Assembly (NCBI GenBank): GCA_000158135.1 | Contig: DS999531.1 | Coordinates: 2,460,051 to 2,524,050 of the forward strand | Direction of reading: 5' to 3' | From: Rhodobacteraceae bacterium KLH11 | GTDB taxonomy: Bacteria; Pseudomonadota; Alphaproteobacteria; Rhodobacterales; Rhodobacteraceae | Length of the DNA: 64,000 nt | Part shown: positions 28,829-39,504 of the stretch, piece after piece | Layout: every line of letters starts with the position of its first letter | Numbering within the stretch: position 1 is the stretch's first letter | The notes under the pieces: generated by a model | Told to the model about the DNA's origin: nothing | Databases searched by the model: none | What the model saw: only the letters and a program-made list of their open reading frames with translations | Made by a program: the position numbers and the translations under genes

Positions 28829-30186
28829 TTCCGTTTCCTTTTCTTTTTCTTGTCTGCGCGCTCCGAGGCGATCAGCACATCCTGTGCCCTTTGCCACCCC
28901 GGAGAGCCTTCGGGCAGTCGTGCGACAGCCCGTCTTGCGTGGATGCCAGCATCGGCCAAACGGCCCTGCAGCGCATATCGTTCAGCGGTCACAGCCGCCG
29001 CCATTCCGTCATTGCCCACTTGTGAATAGGCCAGGCCCAGATCACGCATGAGCCGGACATTCCGGTCATCTCTTGCACGCGCCTTTTCAAGCACTTGCAG
29101 GGCTTTCTTCGTCTGGCCATCAACCAGCAGCGCACGCCCGTAACCCGCCAGAATAAGCGCGTCGTTGGGCGACATTTCAACCGCCGCGCCATAGGCTGCA
29201 ACAGCGTCTTTCAGATACCGGCTTTCCAGAAGAATCTGGCCCTTCAGGTCGTAGAAATATGGGTCATCGGGGCGCAGTTCCAAGGCACCATCTATTGCGG
29301 CACGAGCGCGCACCAAATCACGATTTTGATGGTGGGCCGAGGCTTCGCGCATCAGGCGGATGTCGCGATTGCTTTCTTCATGGGCCCGGCGCAGCGTCCA
29401 GTTGGGCGAGCGCAAAAAGGCCGATAGCTTGCCCTTGATCCGGGCGAACCAGTAATCGGCATTGGCGTTCTGTTTGGCCTGATCGCCGAATTCGACCAGA
29501 AACGCCTCGGCTGCGCGCAACCGTTCGCGGCTGCTGGGGTGCGAGCGCATATATGGATCCTGGTTGGCCTCACTCAGCAGTTCCTGACCGGCGAATTTGC
29601 GATGCAGATTGACCATCCCGCGCGGCGAGATTCCGGCCCACCGCAAATAGCTGGCGGCGCTGCGATCGGCCGAGGCTTCTTCGGCCCGGGTATGACCCAG
29701 AAAACTGCGCAAAGCCGAGGCCTGCGTGCCTGCAGCGATGCCCGCCGCAGCGCGCCCGCCACCGGCGGCGGCCGTTGCCAGCGCCAGCAAGGTGCCAAGC
29801 TGTGCATTGCGTTGCGCCGCCCGCAGGTTTTCGCTGCGCCGGGCCAGATGACCGTTGGCGATATGCGCCGCCTCATGGGCGATCACGGCCTGCAGCATCT
29901 CGGGGGTTTCGACCGACAGGATCAGGCCATAGTTGATATAAATGGTGTTATAATCGATGACGAAGGCGTTGAACGTGCTGTCATTGACCACCAGCACCCG
30001 CACGCGATTGGTGTTCAGGCCAGCGGCGCGCAGTATTGGAAAGGCCAGCTCACGCAGGCCATGCTCGATATCGGGGTCGCGGATCAGGCTTTGCGCACTG
30101 GCCTGTGCTGCGCTGATCACCCATGCCATCACAACCAGCACCAAGGCCGGGATTGACGCCAGCCGGGATACGCGTTCAAAAGCCAT
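28825..30186 (-). CDS. M48 family metalloprotease with TPR repeats (BepA-like)
   Basis: Periplasmic zinc protease of 453 residues: signal peptide (about 1-33), M48 domain with HEAAHIANGH and the downstream glutamate in EEASADRSAAS, then TPR-like helices (about 290-440) and a lysine-rich tail. The layout matches BepA/YfgC, an outer-membrane assembly quality-control protease. The ATG at 30186 starts a proper signal sequence. It is coupled to a DsbA-like gene, linking proteolysis and disulfide formation of envelope proteins. Confidence 0.9.
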   Translation of the reverse strand: MAFERVSRLASIPALVLVVMAWVISAAQASAQSLIRDPDIEHGLRELAFPILRAAGLNTNRVRVLVVNDSTFNAFVIDYNTIYINYGLILSVETPEMLQAVIAHEAAHIANGHLARRSENLRAAQRNAQLGTLLALATAAAGGGRAAAGIAAGTQASALRSFLGHTRAEEASADRSAASYLRWAGISPRGMVNLHRKFAGQELLSEANQDPYMRSHPSSRERLRAAEAFLVEFGDQAKQNANADYWFARIKGKLSAFLRSPNWTLRRAHEESNRDIRLMREASAHHQNRDLVRARAAIDGALELRPDDPYFYDLKGQILLESRYLKDAVAAYGAAVEMSPNDALILAGYGRALLVDGQTKKALQVLEKARARDDRNVRLMRDLGLAYSQVGNDGMAAAVTAERYALQGRLADAGIHARRAVARLPEGSPGWQRAQDVLIASERADKKKKRKRK

Positions 30187-30208
30187 GGCTGCACCATGGG
30201 AGATGGTC

Positions 30209-31372
30209 ATGAGAAACTCAACCCGTTCCGGGGTCGATCCCTTCATCGTGATGGACGTGATGGAGGCTGCGCGCAAAGCCGAAGAGGCAGGGCGCCACAT
30301 CATTCATATGGAGGTTGGCCAACCCGGTACCGGCGCACCTGCGGGCGCGAGTGCGGCTTTGGCGAAAGCGATGAAGCAGGGGCCGCTGGGCTATACGGTG
30401 GCACTGGGCCTGCCCGCACTCAGACAGCGGATCGCGCAGCTATATGGCGCGTGGTACGATGTCGATCTGAATCCCGAGCGGGTGGTGATCACGCCGGGTT
30501 CATCCGGTGGGTTTCTGCTGGCCTTCACGGCGCTTTTCGACAGCGGCGACCGGGTTGGCATTGGCGCGCCGGGCTATCCATCCTACCGGCAGATTCTGAA
30601 GGCGCTGGGGCTGGTACCTGTCGACCTGCCAACCGCACCCGAGAACAGGTTGCAGCCGGTGCCTGCCGATCTTGAGGGGCTTGATCTGCAGGGGCTGATG
30701 GTGGCCTCACCGGCCAATCCCACCGGGACGATGCTGGATCATGCGGCGATGCAGGCGCTGATCGAGGCGGCGCAGGGGCAGGGCGCATCCTTCATCAGTG
30801 ACGAGATTTATCATGGTCTGGAATATGAGGCTAAAGCCGTCACCGCGCTGGAACTGACGGATGAGTGCTATGTGATCAACTCCTTCTCCAAGTATTTCTC
30901 GATGACCGGCTGGCGGGTTGGCTGGATGGTGGTGCCCGAAGATCAGGTGCGGGTTGTTGAGCGGATCGCGCAGAACATGTTCATCTGTGCGCCCCATGCC
31001 AGTCAGGTGGCCGCAATTGCCGCGATGGATTGCGAAGACGAGTTGCAGGCCAATCTGGATGTCTATCGCCGCAACCGGCTGCTGATGCTGGACGGGTTGC
31101 CCAAGGCTGGTTTCACCAACATCGCACCGCCGGACGGGGCGTTTTATGTTTATGCCGATGTCTCGGACCTGACCGACGACAGCCGCGCTTTCGCCGCCGA
31201 GATTCTGGACAAGGCCGGCGTGGCCGTGACCCCGGGGCTGGATTTCGATCCTGCGCGCGGGCACACCACCTTGCGGTTTTCCTATGCGCGCTCTACCGCG
31301 GATATTCGTGAGGGGCTGGACCGTCTGCATCGGTTCATGGCTGAGCGGGGCGCGATACCGCAGCCCGCCTAG
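30209..31372 (+). CDS. PLP-dependent class I/II aminotransferase
   Basis: Fold-type I aminotransferase, 387 residues, of the aspartate-aminotransferase superfamily. PLP-binding segments SPANPTG, SDEIYHGL and the Schiff-base lysine in NSFSKYFSMTGWRVGW are clear, as is the substrate arginine region LRFSYA. Substrate cannot be set from sequence. The ATG at 30209 has GGGAG six bases upstream; it is divergent from the M48 gene with only 22 bases between start codons. Confidence 0.92.
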   Translation: MRNSTRSGVDPFIVMDVMEAARKAEEAGRHIIHMEVGQPGTGAPAGASAALAKAMKQGPLGYTVALGLPALRQRIAQLYGAWYDVDLNPERVVITPGSSGGFLLAFTALFDSGDRVGIGAPGYPSYRQILKALGLVPVDLPTAPENRLQPVPADLEGLDLQGLMVASPANPTGTMLDHAAMQALIEAAQGQGASFISDEIYHGLEYEAKAVTALELTDECYVINSFSKYFSMTGWRVGWMVVPEDQVRVVERIAQNMFICAPHASQVAAIAAMDCEDELQANLDVYRRNRLLMLDGLPKAGFTNIAPPDGAFYVYADVSDLTDDSRAFAAEILDKAGVAVTPGLDFDPARGHTTLRFSYARSTADIREGLDRLHRFMAERGAIPQPA

Positions 31373-31438
31373 GCCGTTCACAAAAGCAAAGCGATGCGAT
31401 AGGCTCTGCTTCGAACGATCTCGGGAAAACTTGAGGCT

Positions 31439-32659
31439 ATGAGCAGGATATTCTTCGCATTCGCCCTGATCTGGGCGCTGGCTGGTGCTGCGCTTGCGCA
31501 TGATTTCAGTGCGCTCGCCCGTGTGCTCCCGGATCAAAGCCGTATCGTTGATGAAGGCCGTTCCGGGGTCCGGGTCGAACTTGGGTTGAGCCAGGGTGTA
31601 CCTTACCGGGTGTTCACGCTGCGCGATCCCTATCGGATGGTGCTGGATTTTCAAGAGGTTGACTGGACCGGGCTGGATCGTGTGGCCTTTCTTCAATCCA
31701 ATCGGATCAGCGGTGTGCAATACGGGGCCTATGTACCCGGATGGTCGCGTCTGGTGCTGGAGCTTGGCGCGCCGCTGGCGGTGGAAACCGCCGATCTGCG
31801 CGTGGATGAGGCGACGGGCGCGGCGCGGCTGTCACTCTACCTGACGGGCACTGATTTTGACAGTTTTGTCGCCAATGCAGGTGCACCGCGACAGCCGGGA
31901 TGGGATTTGCCAGAGCCCGCCGAGACACCGCAGCCACCGCGCCGCGACAACGCCCATGTCCTGCGCGTCATGCTGGACCCCGGGCATGGCGGTATTGATC
32001 CGGGTGCTGAAACTGCGGACACCAATGAAAAAACGCTGATGTTGACCTTCGCGCGCGAGTTGCGTGAACAATTGCTGCGCGCGGGCGGGTTCGAAGTGGT
32101 CATGACGCGGGTGGATGATCAGTTCGTTTCACTTGAGCGTCGCATTGCGCTGGCCCATCGGGCAGGGGCTGATGTGTTCGTCTCGCTCCATGCGGATTGG
32201 CTGTCCGAAGGGCGGGCGCATGGGGCGGCGGTTTATACTCTGGCGGATGAAGCATCGGATGTGGCCAGCCAGAAACTGGCGGAACGGCATGATCGGGGCG
32301 ATCTGATCGCAGGTATCGATCTGGGTGGGTCTGATGATCAGGTGGCCGATGTGCTGCTGGATATGGCACGGCAGGAAACCCGCCCGCGCACCGATGCGCT
32401 GGCACGGGCGCTGGCCGAGGGGTTGGCCCAACAGGGCGGACCGATGAACAGCCGCCCGATCAGAACCGGCTCATTCTCGGTGCTCAAGGCGGCGGATATC
32501 CCGTCGGTTCTGGTTGAGCTGGGCTTTCTGTCCAGTCCCAGAGATCTGCAGAACATCCAGAACCCCGAATGGCGCGCGTCAATGGCGCAGGGGCTGATGC
32601 AGGGGCTGGAGCAGTGGCGGCAGGCCGATCTGGTGAACCGGTCCCTGATCGGCCAATAA
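31439..32659 (+). CDS. N-acetylmuramoyl-L-alanine amidase (AmiC-like)
   Basis: Periplasmic zinc amidase that cuts stem peptides from glycan strands in cell separation. 406 residues: signal peptide (about 1-21), AMIN domain (about 30-135), linker and Amidase_3 domain (about 175-395) with LDPGHGGIDPGAE, VSLHADW and the catalytic glutamate in VLVELGFLSS. It sits before PBP1A, a wall-synthesis pairing common in the group. Confidence 0.95.
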   Translation: MSRIFFAFALIWALAGAALAHDFSALARVLPDQSRIVDEGRSGVRVELGLSQGVPYRVFTLRDPYRMVLDFQEVDWTGLDRVAFLQSNRISGVQYGAYVPGWSRLVLELGAPLAVETADLRVDEATGAARLSLYLTGTDFDSFVANAGAPRQPGWDLPEPAETPQPPRRDNAHVLRVMLDPGHGGIDPGAETADTNEKTLMLTFARELREQLLRAGGFEVVMTRVDDQFVSLERRIALAHRAGADVFVSLHADWLSEGRAHGAAVYTLADEASDVASQKLAERHDRGDLIAGIDLGGSDDQVADVLLDMARQETRPRTDALARALAEGLAQQGGPMNSRPIRTGSFSVLKAADIPSVLVELGFLSSPRDLQNIQNPEWRASMAQGLMQGLEQWRQADLVNRSLIGQ

Positions 32660-32754
32660 CGTAGCGGCGCAAAACGGCCATTGTAGCCTTTCGTGTTTTG
32701 ACCCTGCGCGGGCGCGACATTATATAGACGGCACCGCGAGAAAAAGGCAGTAAC

Positions 32755-35244
32755 GTGATCCGGTTTGTTCTTTCGTTTTTCGGGGCGATTTTCAGCCTCG
32801 TGACTTTGGGTATCTTCATGACCGCGCTGGTGATTGGCGCGGTGTTCTGGATGTATGGCCGCGACCTGCCCAGCCACGAGTCGCTAGCGCAATACAAACC
32901 GCCCACGATCAGCCGGATCTATTCCGGCGAGGGTCAGCTGATCGACGAATTCGCGCAGGAACGCCGCCTGTTCACCCCGTCCGAGGAAATTCCGGATCTG
33001 GTGAAACAGGCCTTCATCTCGGCCGAAGACAAGAATTTCTATACGCATCAGGGTTATGACCCGCGCGGTATTGTTGCCGCAGGCGTCGAGGCGGTGAAAT
33101 CCAAAGGCGCAAATGTGCGCGGTGCGTCCACCATCACGCAGCAGGTGATGAAAAACTTTCTGCTGTCCGGCGACCGTCGCGCCGAGCGCAAGATCAAAGA
33201 GATCATCCTTGCCACACGGCTTGAGGATACTTTGGACAAGGAACAGATCCTCGAACTTTATATGAACGAGATCTTTTTGGGTCAGAACTCTTATGGTGTG
33301 ACCGCTGCGGCGCAGACCTATTTCAACAAAACCCTGCAGGAACTGGCCCCGCATGAGGCCGCGATGCTGGCCGCGATGCCCAAAGCGCCCTCTGATTATC
33401 ACCCTGTGCGCGAAAAGGAACGCCTGCTGGCGCGCCGCAACTACGTGCTGCGCGAGATGAACCAGAACGGTTATATCGATCAGGCGACCTATGAGATCGA
33501 GGTCGAGATGCCGCTGCGCTCGGTCCAGAATGGCGATTTTGAAAGCTTCCGCACCGCATTGCCACCGCGCGACTACTTCACCGACGAAATCCGCCGCCAG
33601 CTGAGCGAGGATTTTGGTGAGGGTGAGTTCTTTACCGGCGGTTTCACCGTCCGTGCATCTGTGGATGAAGAGATGCAGGTCGAAGCGGCCGCAGCCCTGC
33701 GCACGGCATTGCAGAAATACGACCGCTCGCGCGGGCGCTGGCGCGGCACGGGCGAGGTGATCCCAGAAGAGAAACTGGCGGATGAGGCGCAATGGCGCGA
33801 GGCGCTGGCGATCATGGAAATCCCCCGCGATGTGGTTCTGCCGACGCAATGGTACCCGGCGGTGGTGCTGAACGTGGCCGATCAATCGCTGACCGTCGGT
33901 ATCGAGGACGGGCCTGCGGACGGGATCATCCCACGCTCTGACATCAAGTGGATGCAGGGCGATTTCGCGGCTAATTTCAAACGTGGTGACGTGATTCTGG
34001 TGATGGCCGGGGAAGAGGGCCAATGGTCTGCCCGTCAGGTGCCCGAGGTTCAGGGCGGGTTCGTCGCGATGGACGTGAATTCAGGCCGTGTTCTGGCCAT
34101 GCAAGGCGGGTTCTCGTATCAGGATACTGTGTTCAATCGTGCGACGCAGGCACAACGCCAGCCGGGATCCAGCTTCAAACCCTTCGTCTATGCCGCCGCG
34201 CTGGACAGCGGCTACAGCCCCGCCACCATCGTTGTGGACGCCCCGATCGAGGTGAATACGCCGCAAGGCCTGTGGCGCCCGAAGAACTCATCAAACAAGT
34301 TCTACGGGCCCACGCCTTTGCGCACTGGGATCGAGCAATCGCGGAACCTGATGACCATCCGTCTGGCGCAGGAAATCACCATGCCCGTTGTCGCGGGCTA
34401 TGCGGAACGCTTTGGCGTCTATGATCGGATGGGGGCGTTTCTTGCGAACTCACTGGGATCGGAAGAGACGACACTTTACAAGATGGTCGCGGCTTATGCG
34501 ATGTTTGCCAATGGCGGTGAACGGGTTGAACCGACGCTGGTCGACCGTATTCAGGACCGGTTCGGCAAGACGATCTATCGCCACGATGATCGTCAGTGTC
34601 TTGATTGCAACTCAAGCTGGCTGGAGCCGGACGAGTCACCGCAGATCGTGACCGACCGTGAACAAGTAATGGATGCGATCACCGCCTATCAGCTGACGTC
34701 AATGATGAAGGGCGTGGTGGATCGCGGGACCGCCTCGGCGCATATCAACCTGCCGGTGCCCACGGCGGGTAAGACCGGCACGACCAACGAATCCAAGGAT
34801 GCGTGGTTCATTGGCTTCACCTCGAACATCGTGGCGGGCTGCTATATCGGCTATGACCGCCCACGCCCGATGGGCCGGGGGGCATATGGCGGCACCTTGT
34901 GCGGCCCGGTGTTCCAGAGTTTCATGGAAAACGCGGTCGAGAAATACGGTGGCGGCCCGTTCGAGGTGCCCGAGGGTGGCCATTTCATCAAGATCGACCG
35001 CTTCAGCGGCGCACGCCTGCCCGATGACGCGTCGGGCGACTATGTGGTTGCCGAGTATTTCCGCGATGGTGTCGATGGATTCATTGACCGCGTCTATGAT
35101 GGCGGCTTCGCGATGGGATCGGACCTGCCTTTGTTCGAGGAAGTCAGCAACACAGGCCGTCAGGTCACCACCTCGACCGGAGATACCATCACAGTTGGCC
35201 CCAATGCCAGCCAGGGCGACCTGCAGGGCGGCGGGCTTTACTGA
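32755..35244 (+). CDS. mrcA: Penicillin-binding protein 1A (bifunctional transglycosylase/transpeptidase)
   Basis: Class A PBP of 829 residues: N-terminal membrane helix, GT51 transglycosylase with SAEDKNFYTHQGYD and GASTITQQVMKNF, an OB-like linker, and the transpeptidase with the active serine in PGSSFKPF (about residue 469) and KTGTTN (about 672). It starts with GTG at 32755; no in-frame ATG matches the conserved N-terminus. TATATA-like promoter sequence lies about 30 bases upstream. Confidence 0.97.
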   Translation: MIRFVLSFFGAIFSLVTLGIFMTALVIGAVFWMYGRDLPSHESLAQYKPPTISRIYSGEGQLIDEFAQERRLFTPSEEIPDLVKQAFISAEDKNFYTHQGYDPRGIVAAGVEAVKSKGANVRGASTITQQVMKNFLLSGDRRAERKIKEIILATRLEDTLDKEQILELYMNEIFLGQNSYGVTAAAQTYFNKTLQELAPHEAAMLAAMPKAPSDYHPVREKERLLARRNYVLREMNQNGYIDQATYEIEVEMPLRSVQNGDFESFRTALPPRDYFTDEIRRQLSEDFGEGEFFTGGFTVRASVDEEMQVEAAAALRTALQKYDRSRGRWRGTGEVIPEEKLADEAQWREALAIMEIPRDVVLPTQWYPAVVLNVADQSLTVGIEDGPADGIIPRSDIKWMQGDFAANFKRGDVILVMAGEEGQWSARQVPEVQGGFVAMDVNSGRVLAMQGGFSYQDTVFNRATQAQRQPGSSFKPFVYAAALDSGYSPATIVVDAPIEVNTPQGLWRPKNSSNKFYGPTPLRTGIEQSRNLMTIRLAQEITMPVVAGYAERFGVYDRMGAFLANSLGSEETTLYKMVAAYAMFANGGERVEPTLVDRIQDRFGKTIYRHDDRQCLDCNSSWLEPDESPQIVTDREQVMDAITAYQLTSMMKGVVDRGTASAHINLPVPTAGKTGTTNESKDAWFIGFTSNIVAGCYIGYDRPRPMGRGAYGGTLCGPVFQSFMENAVEKYGGGPFEVPEGGHFIKIDRFSGARLPDDASGDYVVAEYFRDGVDGFIDRVYDGGFAMGSDLPLFEEVSNTGRQVTTSTGDTITVGPNASQGDLQGGGLY

Positions 35245-35332
35245 CGGCACAAGTTTCGCGCTTTACTCGTCTTGTGGTGTTCACGGCCACTTGCTATCAC
35301 GCAAGCCTGATTGAGCAAGTTGGGACAAGACC

Positions 35333-36460
35333 ATGCGCGCCGAAACCCAGAATATCGTGGCGGAAATCGAAAAGTCGCTGGAGCTGCTGGCGCAGCGCAT
35401 GGACTATGAGACCGCGCTGCACCGGTTGGAGGAATTCAACGCGCGTGTCGAAGACCCGAACCTGTGGGACAACCCCGAGAACGCCCAGAAACTGATGCGC
35501 GAGCGGCAGATGCTGGTCGACGCGATTGAGACTTACGAATCCATCAAGACCGATCTCAGCGACAATATCGAGCTGATCGAGCTTGGCGAGATGGAAGAGG
35601 ATGGCGAGGTCGTGCAGGACGCCGAAGATGCGATCCAGAAACTGCGCGCCAAATCCGCCAAGAAGGAACTTGAGGCCCTGCTGGATGGTGAGGCCGACAG
35701 CAACGATACGTTCCTTGAGATCAACTCGGGCGCGGGTGGTACGGAAAGCTGTGACTGGGCCTCGATGCTGGCACGGATGTATGTGCGCTGGGCCGAGAAA
35801 AAGGGTTATACGGTCGAGCTGCAATCCGAGACGGCGGGCGAAGAGGCCGGGATCAAATCGGCCGCGTACAAGATCACCGGGCATAATGCTTATGGCTGGC
35901 TGAAATCCGAAAGCGGCGTGCATCGTCTGGTGCGCATCTCGCCATTTGATTCCGCGGCCAAGCGCCATACCTCGTTCTGTTCGGTCTGGGTCTATCCCGT
36001 GGTCGACGACAATATCGAGATCGAGGTGAACCCCTCGGACATCCGGATCGATACCTATCGGTCGTCCGGGGCAGGCGGGCAGCACGTGAACACCACCGAC
36101 TCGGCGGTGCGGATTACGCACCTTCCTACGGGAATTGTGGTGACGAGTTCCGAGAAATCGCAGCACCAGAACCGCGATATTGCCATGAAAGCCCTGAAAT
36201 CGCGCCTGTACCAGCAAGAGCTGGACCGCCGGAATGCCGATATCAATGCGGCGCATGAGGCCAAGGGCGATGCAGGCTGGGGCAACCAGATCCGGTCTTA
36301 CGTGTTGCAGCCCTATCAGATGGTCAAGGACCTGAGGACCAATCACGAAACCTCTGATACCAAAGGTGTATTGGATGGAGATCTGGATGGTTTCATGGCG
36401 GCAACGCTGGCCCTGAACGTGTCGGGCAAAAGCCGGTCCGAGGCGCAGGGCGAAGGCTGA
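35333..36460 (+). CDS. prfB: Peptide chain release factor 2
   Basis: RF2 recognises UGA and UAA and triggers peptide release. 375 residues with the GGQ loop [16 protein letters not shown] and the upstream codon-recognition domain. The frame is continuous from the N-terminal [19 protein letters not shown], with no sign of the programmed frameshift found in many other bacteria. The next gene starts immediately after its stop. Confidence 0.97.
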   Translation: MRAETQNIVAEIEKSLELLAQRMDYETALHRLEEFNARVEDPNLWDNPENAQKLMRERQMLVDAIETYESIKTDLSDNIELIELGEMEEDGEVVQDAEDAIQKLRAKSAKKELEALLDGEADSNDTFLEINSGAGGTESCDWASMLARMYVRWAEKKGYTVELQSETAGEEAGIKSAAYKITGHNAYGWLKSESGVHRLVRISPFDSAAKRHTSFCSVWVYPVVDDNIEIEVNPSDIRIDTYRSSGAGGQHVNTTDSAVRITHLPTGIVVTSSEKSQHQNRDIAMKALKSRLYQQELDRRNADINAAHEAKGDAGWGNQIRSYVLQPYQMVKDLRTNHETSDTKGVLDGDLDGFMAATLALNVSGKSRSEAQGEG

Positions 36461-37168
36461 TTGCGGCAGCATCTGACCTCGGCGGTGCGGCTGATCAAAG
36501 GCCATTGGCAATTGATCGCTATCATCGTGCTGGTGTTTGCGTTCTGGAACACGCCCTTTGTTATACCGCTGAAAATTCTGATCGTTTTCCTGCATGAGCT
36601 TTCGCATGCCGTAGCCATTATTCTGACCGGAGGCTCAGTCGAAAGCCTGTCGGTTTCTCCGCAACAGGGTGGTCTGGTGATCGGACGGGGTGGCAATCGG
36701 TTCATCAGCCTGTCTGCCGGGTATCTGGGATCGCTGATGCTGGGCATGCTGTTGCTGTTCGTTGCCTTGCGTACCAGGGCGGATCGGGCCGTGCTGGGCA
36801 TGTTCGGCGGCGTCATGATCCTGATTACGCTGCTTTATGTCCGTGATCCGTTTGCCATGGCATTTTGCGCAGGAACCGGTGCGCTGATGCTGGCTGTGGC
36901 ATGGTATCTTGGCCGCAACCCCTGCGATCTGTTGCTGCGGATCATCGGGTTGACCAGCATGATCTACGTGCCCTTTGATATCTTCGATGACACAATCCGG
37001 CGCGCAGGGATGCGTTCTGATGCCCGCATGCTGGCCGAGGAATTTGGCGGCACAACTTTGATGTGGGGAGGGCTCTGGCTGGTGCTGAGCCTGATCATGA
37101 TCTTCTTTTGCCTGCGCAACCTGCTGGACGGCGATAGCAACGTTCGTGTCGGCCTGAGTGTCAGATAG
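36461..37168 (+). CDS. M50 family membrane metallopeptidase
   Basis: A 235-residue polytopic membrane protein with a zinc-protease HELSHA motif (about residues 46-51) at the start of a membrane region, and an aspartate-containing segment later (YVPFDIFDD) that could supply the third ligand. Intramembrane proteolysis is likely, target unknown. It begins with TTG directly after the prfB stop, with AAGG in the end of prfB as ribosome site, so expression is tied to prfB. Confidence 0.83.
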   Translation: MRQHLTSAVRLIKGHWQLIAIIVLVFAFWNTPFVIPLKILIVFLHELSHAVAIILTGGSVESLSVSPQQGGLVIGRGGNRFISLSAGYLGSLMLGMLLLFVALRTRADRAVLGMFGGVMILITLLYVRDPFAMAFCAGTGALMLAVAWYLGRNPCDLLLRIIGLTSMIYVPFDIFDDTIRRAGMRSDARMLAEEFGGTTLMWGGLWLVLSLIMIFFCLRNLLDGDSNVRVGLSVR

Positions 37169-37274
37169 GCCAGCGCAGTGCCCTGCGGCACCGGAAAGAT
37201 ACATCCAAACCGCAGCTTTAACTGAGCGCATGGCGTCGTTAGGCTGAAGATATGCAGCCAAAGGACCCGACCAT

Positions 37275-38681
37275 ATGGATTTGACCAGAGCCTCTGCCGT
37301 TGATCTTCTGGATGATCTGTCCAGCCGCCGGATTTCAGCAGCCGAGCTTATGGGGGCAACGCTGGACAGGATCGGGGCAGTGAACGGCAGTGTGAACGCC
37401 ATTGTCGCGCTGCGCGATGAGGCCACGTTGATGGCTGAGGCCCGCGCTGCAGATACAGCAGCCCCCCGGGGCCATCTGCATGGCTTACCGATTGCGGTCA
37501 AGGATCTGGTGAACGTGGCAGGGATCACTTCGACTCAGGGGTCTTTGATTTTCAAGGATCATGTGCCGCGTTCGGATGACCTGATCGCGGCCCGCCTGCG
37601 CGCCGCCGGGGCGATCCTGATCGGCAAAACCAACACACCGGAATTCGGGCTGGGTTCACACACGTTTAACCCGGTCTATGGCGCGACCCGGAACCCCTAT
37701 GATCCCTCGCGGTCTTGCGGCGGGTCATCCGGGGGTGCTGCGGTCGCGCTGGCCACGGGTATGCTGGCGCTGGCGGATGGGTCGGACATGATGGGCAGCC
37801 TGCGCAACCCGGCCGCGTGGAACAACGTTTACGGGTTCAGGCCAAGCTGGGGGCGGGTGCCTTCCGAACCGGCTGGCGACAGTTATTTGCACCAGCTTTC
37901 TACCCTGGGCCCGATGGCGCGCAGCCCTCAGGATATCGGGCTCCTGCTGGATGTCATATCCGGCCCCGATCCACGATTGCCGCTGAGCTGCGAAAGCGCT
38001 GATGTGTCGCCGGTGCCGGTGGCCGGCCTGACGGGGCTCCGGATTGGCTGGCTGGGCGACTGGGGCGGGGCATTTCCCTGTGAGGCGGGGATCGTGGATC
38101 TCTGCCGCAGTGCACTGGATGTCTTTGCCACCCGTGGCGCAAGTGTCGAGGATGTTGCACCGCCGTTTGAGGCTGAACAGATCTGGGACAGCTGGATCAC
38201 CCTGCGATCATGGAGTGTCGCGGCGGGGCTGGAGCCTCTGTCGCAGCATAAAGCATCCCTCAAAGACAGCGCTCGGTGGGAGCTGGCCCGTGGATTGGGG
38301 CTGAGCGCGATGGATGTACACCGCGCCAGTGTCACCCGGTCAGACTGGCATCGCCGGGCGGTGACACTGTTTGAAGACTATGATGCGCTGGTGCTGCCAG
38401 CGGCGCAGGTCTGGCCGTTTGAGGTGGAAAAACCCTACCCAACTGAAATCTTCGGGCAAGAGATGGACACCTATCACCGCTGGATGCAGGTTGTGACGCC
38501 GGTCAGCCTGCTGGGCCTTCCGTGTCTGGGCGCACCTGCCGGATTTGGCGCCAATGGGCTTCCGATGGGGATGCAGCTGTTTGGTCCACGCGGGTCAGAT
38601 GCGCGGTTGCTGGCGATCGCGGCGGCCTATCATCAGGAAACCCGCTGGCCTCAGCAAAGACCCGCCATGCCGTGCAACTGA
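37275..38681 (+). CDS. Amidase-signature family enzyme
   Basis: Ser-Ser-Lys amidase of 468 residues. The catalytic lysine lies in LPIAVKDL, the cis-serine in [12 protein letters not shown] and the nucleophile region in [13 protein letters not shown]. Family members hydrolyse diverse amides; GatA-like duty is unlikely because no gatB/gatC is nearby. No substrate can be set. Confidence 0.9.
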   Translation: MDLTRASAVDLLDDLSSRRISAAELMGATLDRIGAVNGSVNAIVALRDEATLMAEARAADTAAPRGHLHGLPIAVKDLVNVAGITSTQGSLIFKDHVPRSDDLIAARLRAAGAILIGKTNTPEFGLGSHTFNPVYGATRNPYDPSRSCGGSSGGAAVALATGMLALADGSDMMGSLRNPAAWNNVYGFRPSWGRVPSEPAGDSYLHQLSTLGPMARSPQDIGLLLDVISGPDPRLPLSCESADVSPVPVAGLTGLRIGWLGDWGGAFPCEAGIVDLCRSALDVFATRGASVEDVAPPFEAEQIWDSWITLRSWSVAAGLEPLSQHKASLKDSARWELARGLGLSAMDVHRASVTRSDWHRRAVTLFEDYDALVLPAAQVWPFEVEKPYPTEIFGQEMDTYHRWMQVVTPVSLLGLPCLGAPAGFGANGLPMGMQLFGPRGSDARLLAIAAAYHQETRWPQQRPAMPCN

Positions 38682-38700
38682 ACGGAAGGAAAGAGCGAGA

Positions 38701-39489
38701 ATGGACAAACCTTTTGGCGTTCCGACACTGAAGCCCGCTGATACGGCAATGTTGCAACAGGCGCTGGCCAGAGCCTGGCAGGATTTCCGCCGCGCCCCGG
38801 TTTATGGGCTTGTATTTGCGGGGTTTTATGTGGTGGCCGGATGGCTGCTGGTCTGGGTCACGCTGAAAACGGGAACTTCGTTCTGGCTGGTTCTGGCCGC
38901 GATCGGATTTCCCCTGATCGGCCCGTTTGCCGCAGTTGGGCTGTATGAGGTGTCTCATCGACTGGAGCAGAAAGAACGGTTGAGCCCTGCTGCCATATTC
39001 GGGGTGGTGATCCAGCAAAGCCGCCGACAATTGCCGTCAATCTGCGCCATTATCGTGGTGATATTTCTGTTCTGGTTCTTTCTGGGCCATATGATCTTTG
39101 CCCTGTTCATGGGGTTGTCGACCATGACCAATATTTCTTCGTCATTTGACGTATTTCTTACGCCCAACGGATTGACCATGCTGGCACTGGGGACGTTGGT
39201 GGGGGCTGTCTTTGCCATCTTGCTTTACATGATCACCGTGTTGTCGATCCCGATGTTGCTGGATCGTGAACTGGATTTCGTCACAGCGATGATCTCAAGC
39301 TTTGCTTACGTCAAAGCCAATATACGTGTGATGCTGGGGTGGGGGGCATTCATCGCCATCATCACTTTTCTGGCCATGATTCCCTGGTTTCTGGGGCTGT
39401 TTGTCGTGCTGCCCCTGCTGGGGCATGCAAGCTGGCATCTCTATCGTCTGATTACTGTGGCGAACCCGTCAGAGGTTGCGCCTGCCTAG
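38701..39489 (+). CDS. DUF2189 family membrane protein
   Basis: Polytopic membrane protein of 262 residues with about six helices; the pattern of an N-terminal helical stretch ([21 protein letters not shown]) and paired helices matches DUF2189, a proteobacterial family of unknown function. Good GGAAGGAAAG ribosome region before the ATG. It follows the amidase by 19 bases, so it may be cotranscribed. Confidence 0.88.
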   Translation: MDKPFGVPTLKPADTAMLQQALARAWQDFRRAPVYGLVFAGFYVVAGWLLVWVTLKTGTSFWLVLAAIGFPLIGPFAAVGLYEVSHRLEQKERLSPAAIFGVVIQQSRRQLPSICAIIVVIFLFWFFLGHMIFALFMGLSTMTNISSSFDVFLTPNGLTMLALGTLVGAVFAILLYMITVLSIPMLLDRELDFVTAMISSFAYVKANIRVMLGWGAFIAIITFLAMIPWFLGLFVVLPLLGHASWHLYRLITVANPSEVAPA

Positions 39490-39504
39490 CGGGAAGAACG
39501 CACC

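Noticed and set aside
35333-36460. Programmed frameshift in prfB
   Set aside because: The frame is continuous from the conserved N-terminus, with no early in-frame UGA.
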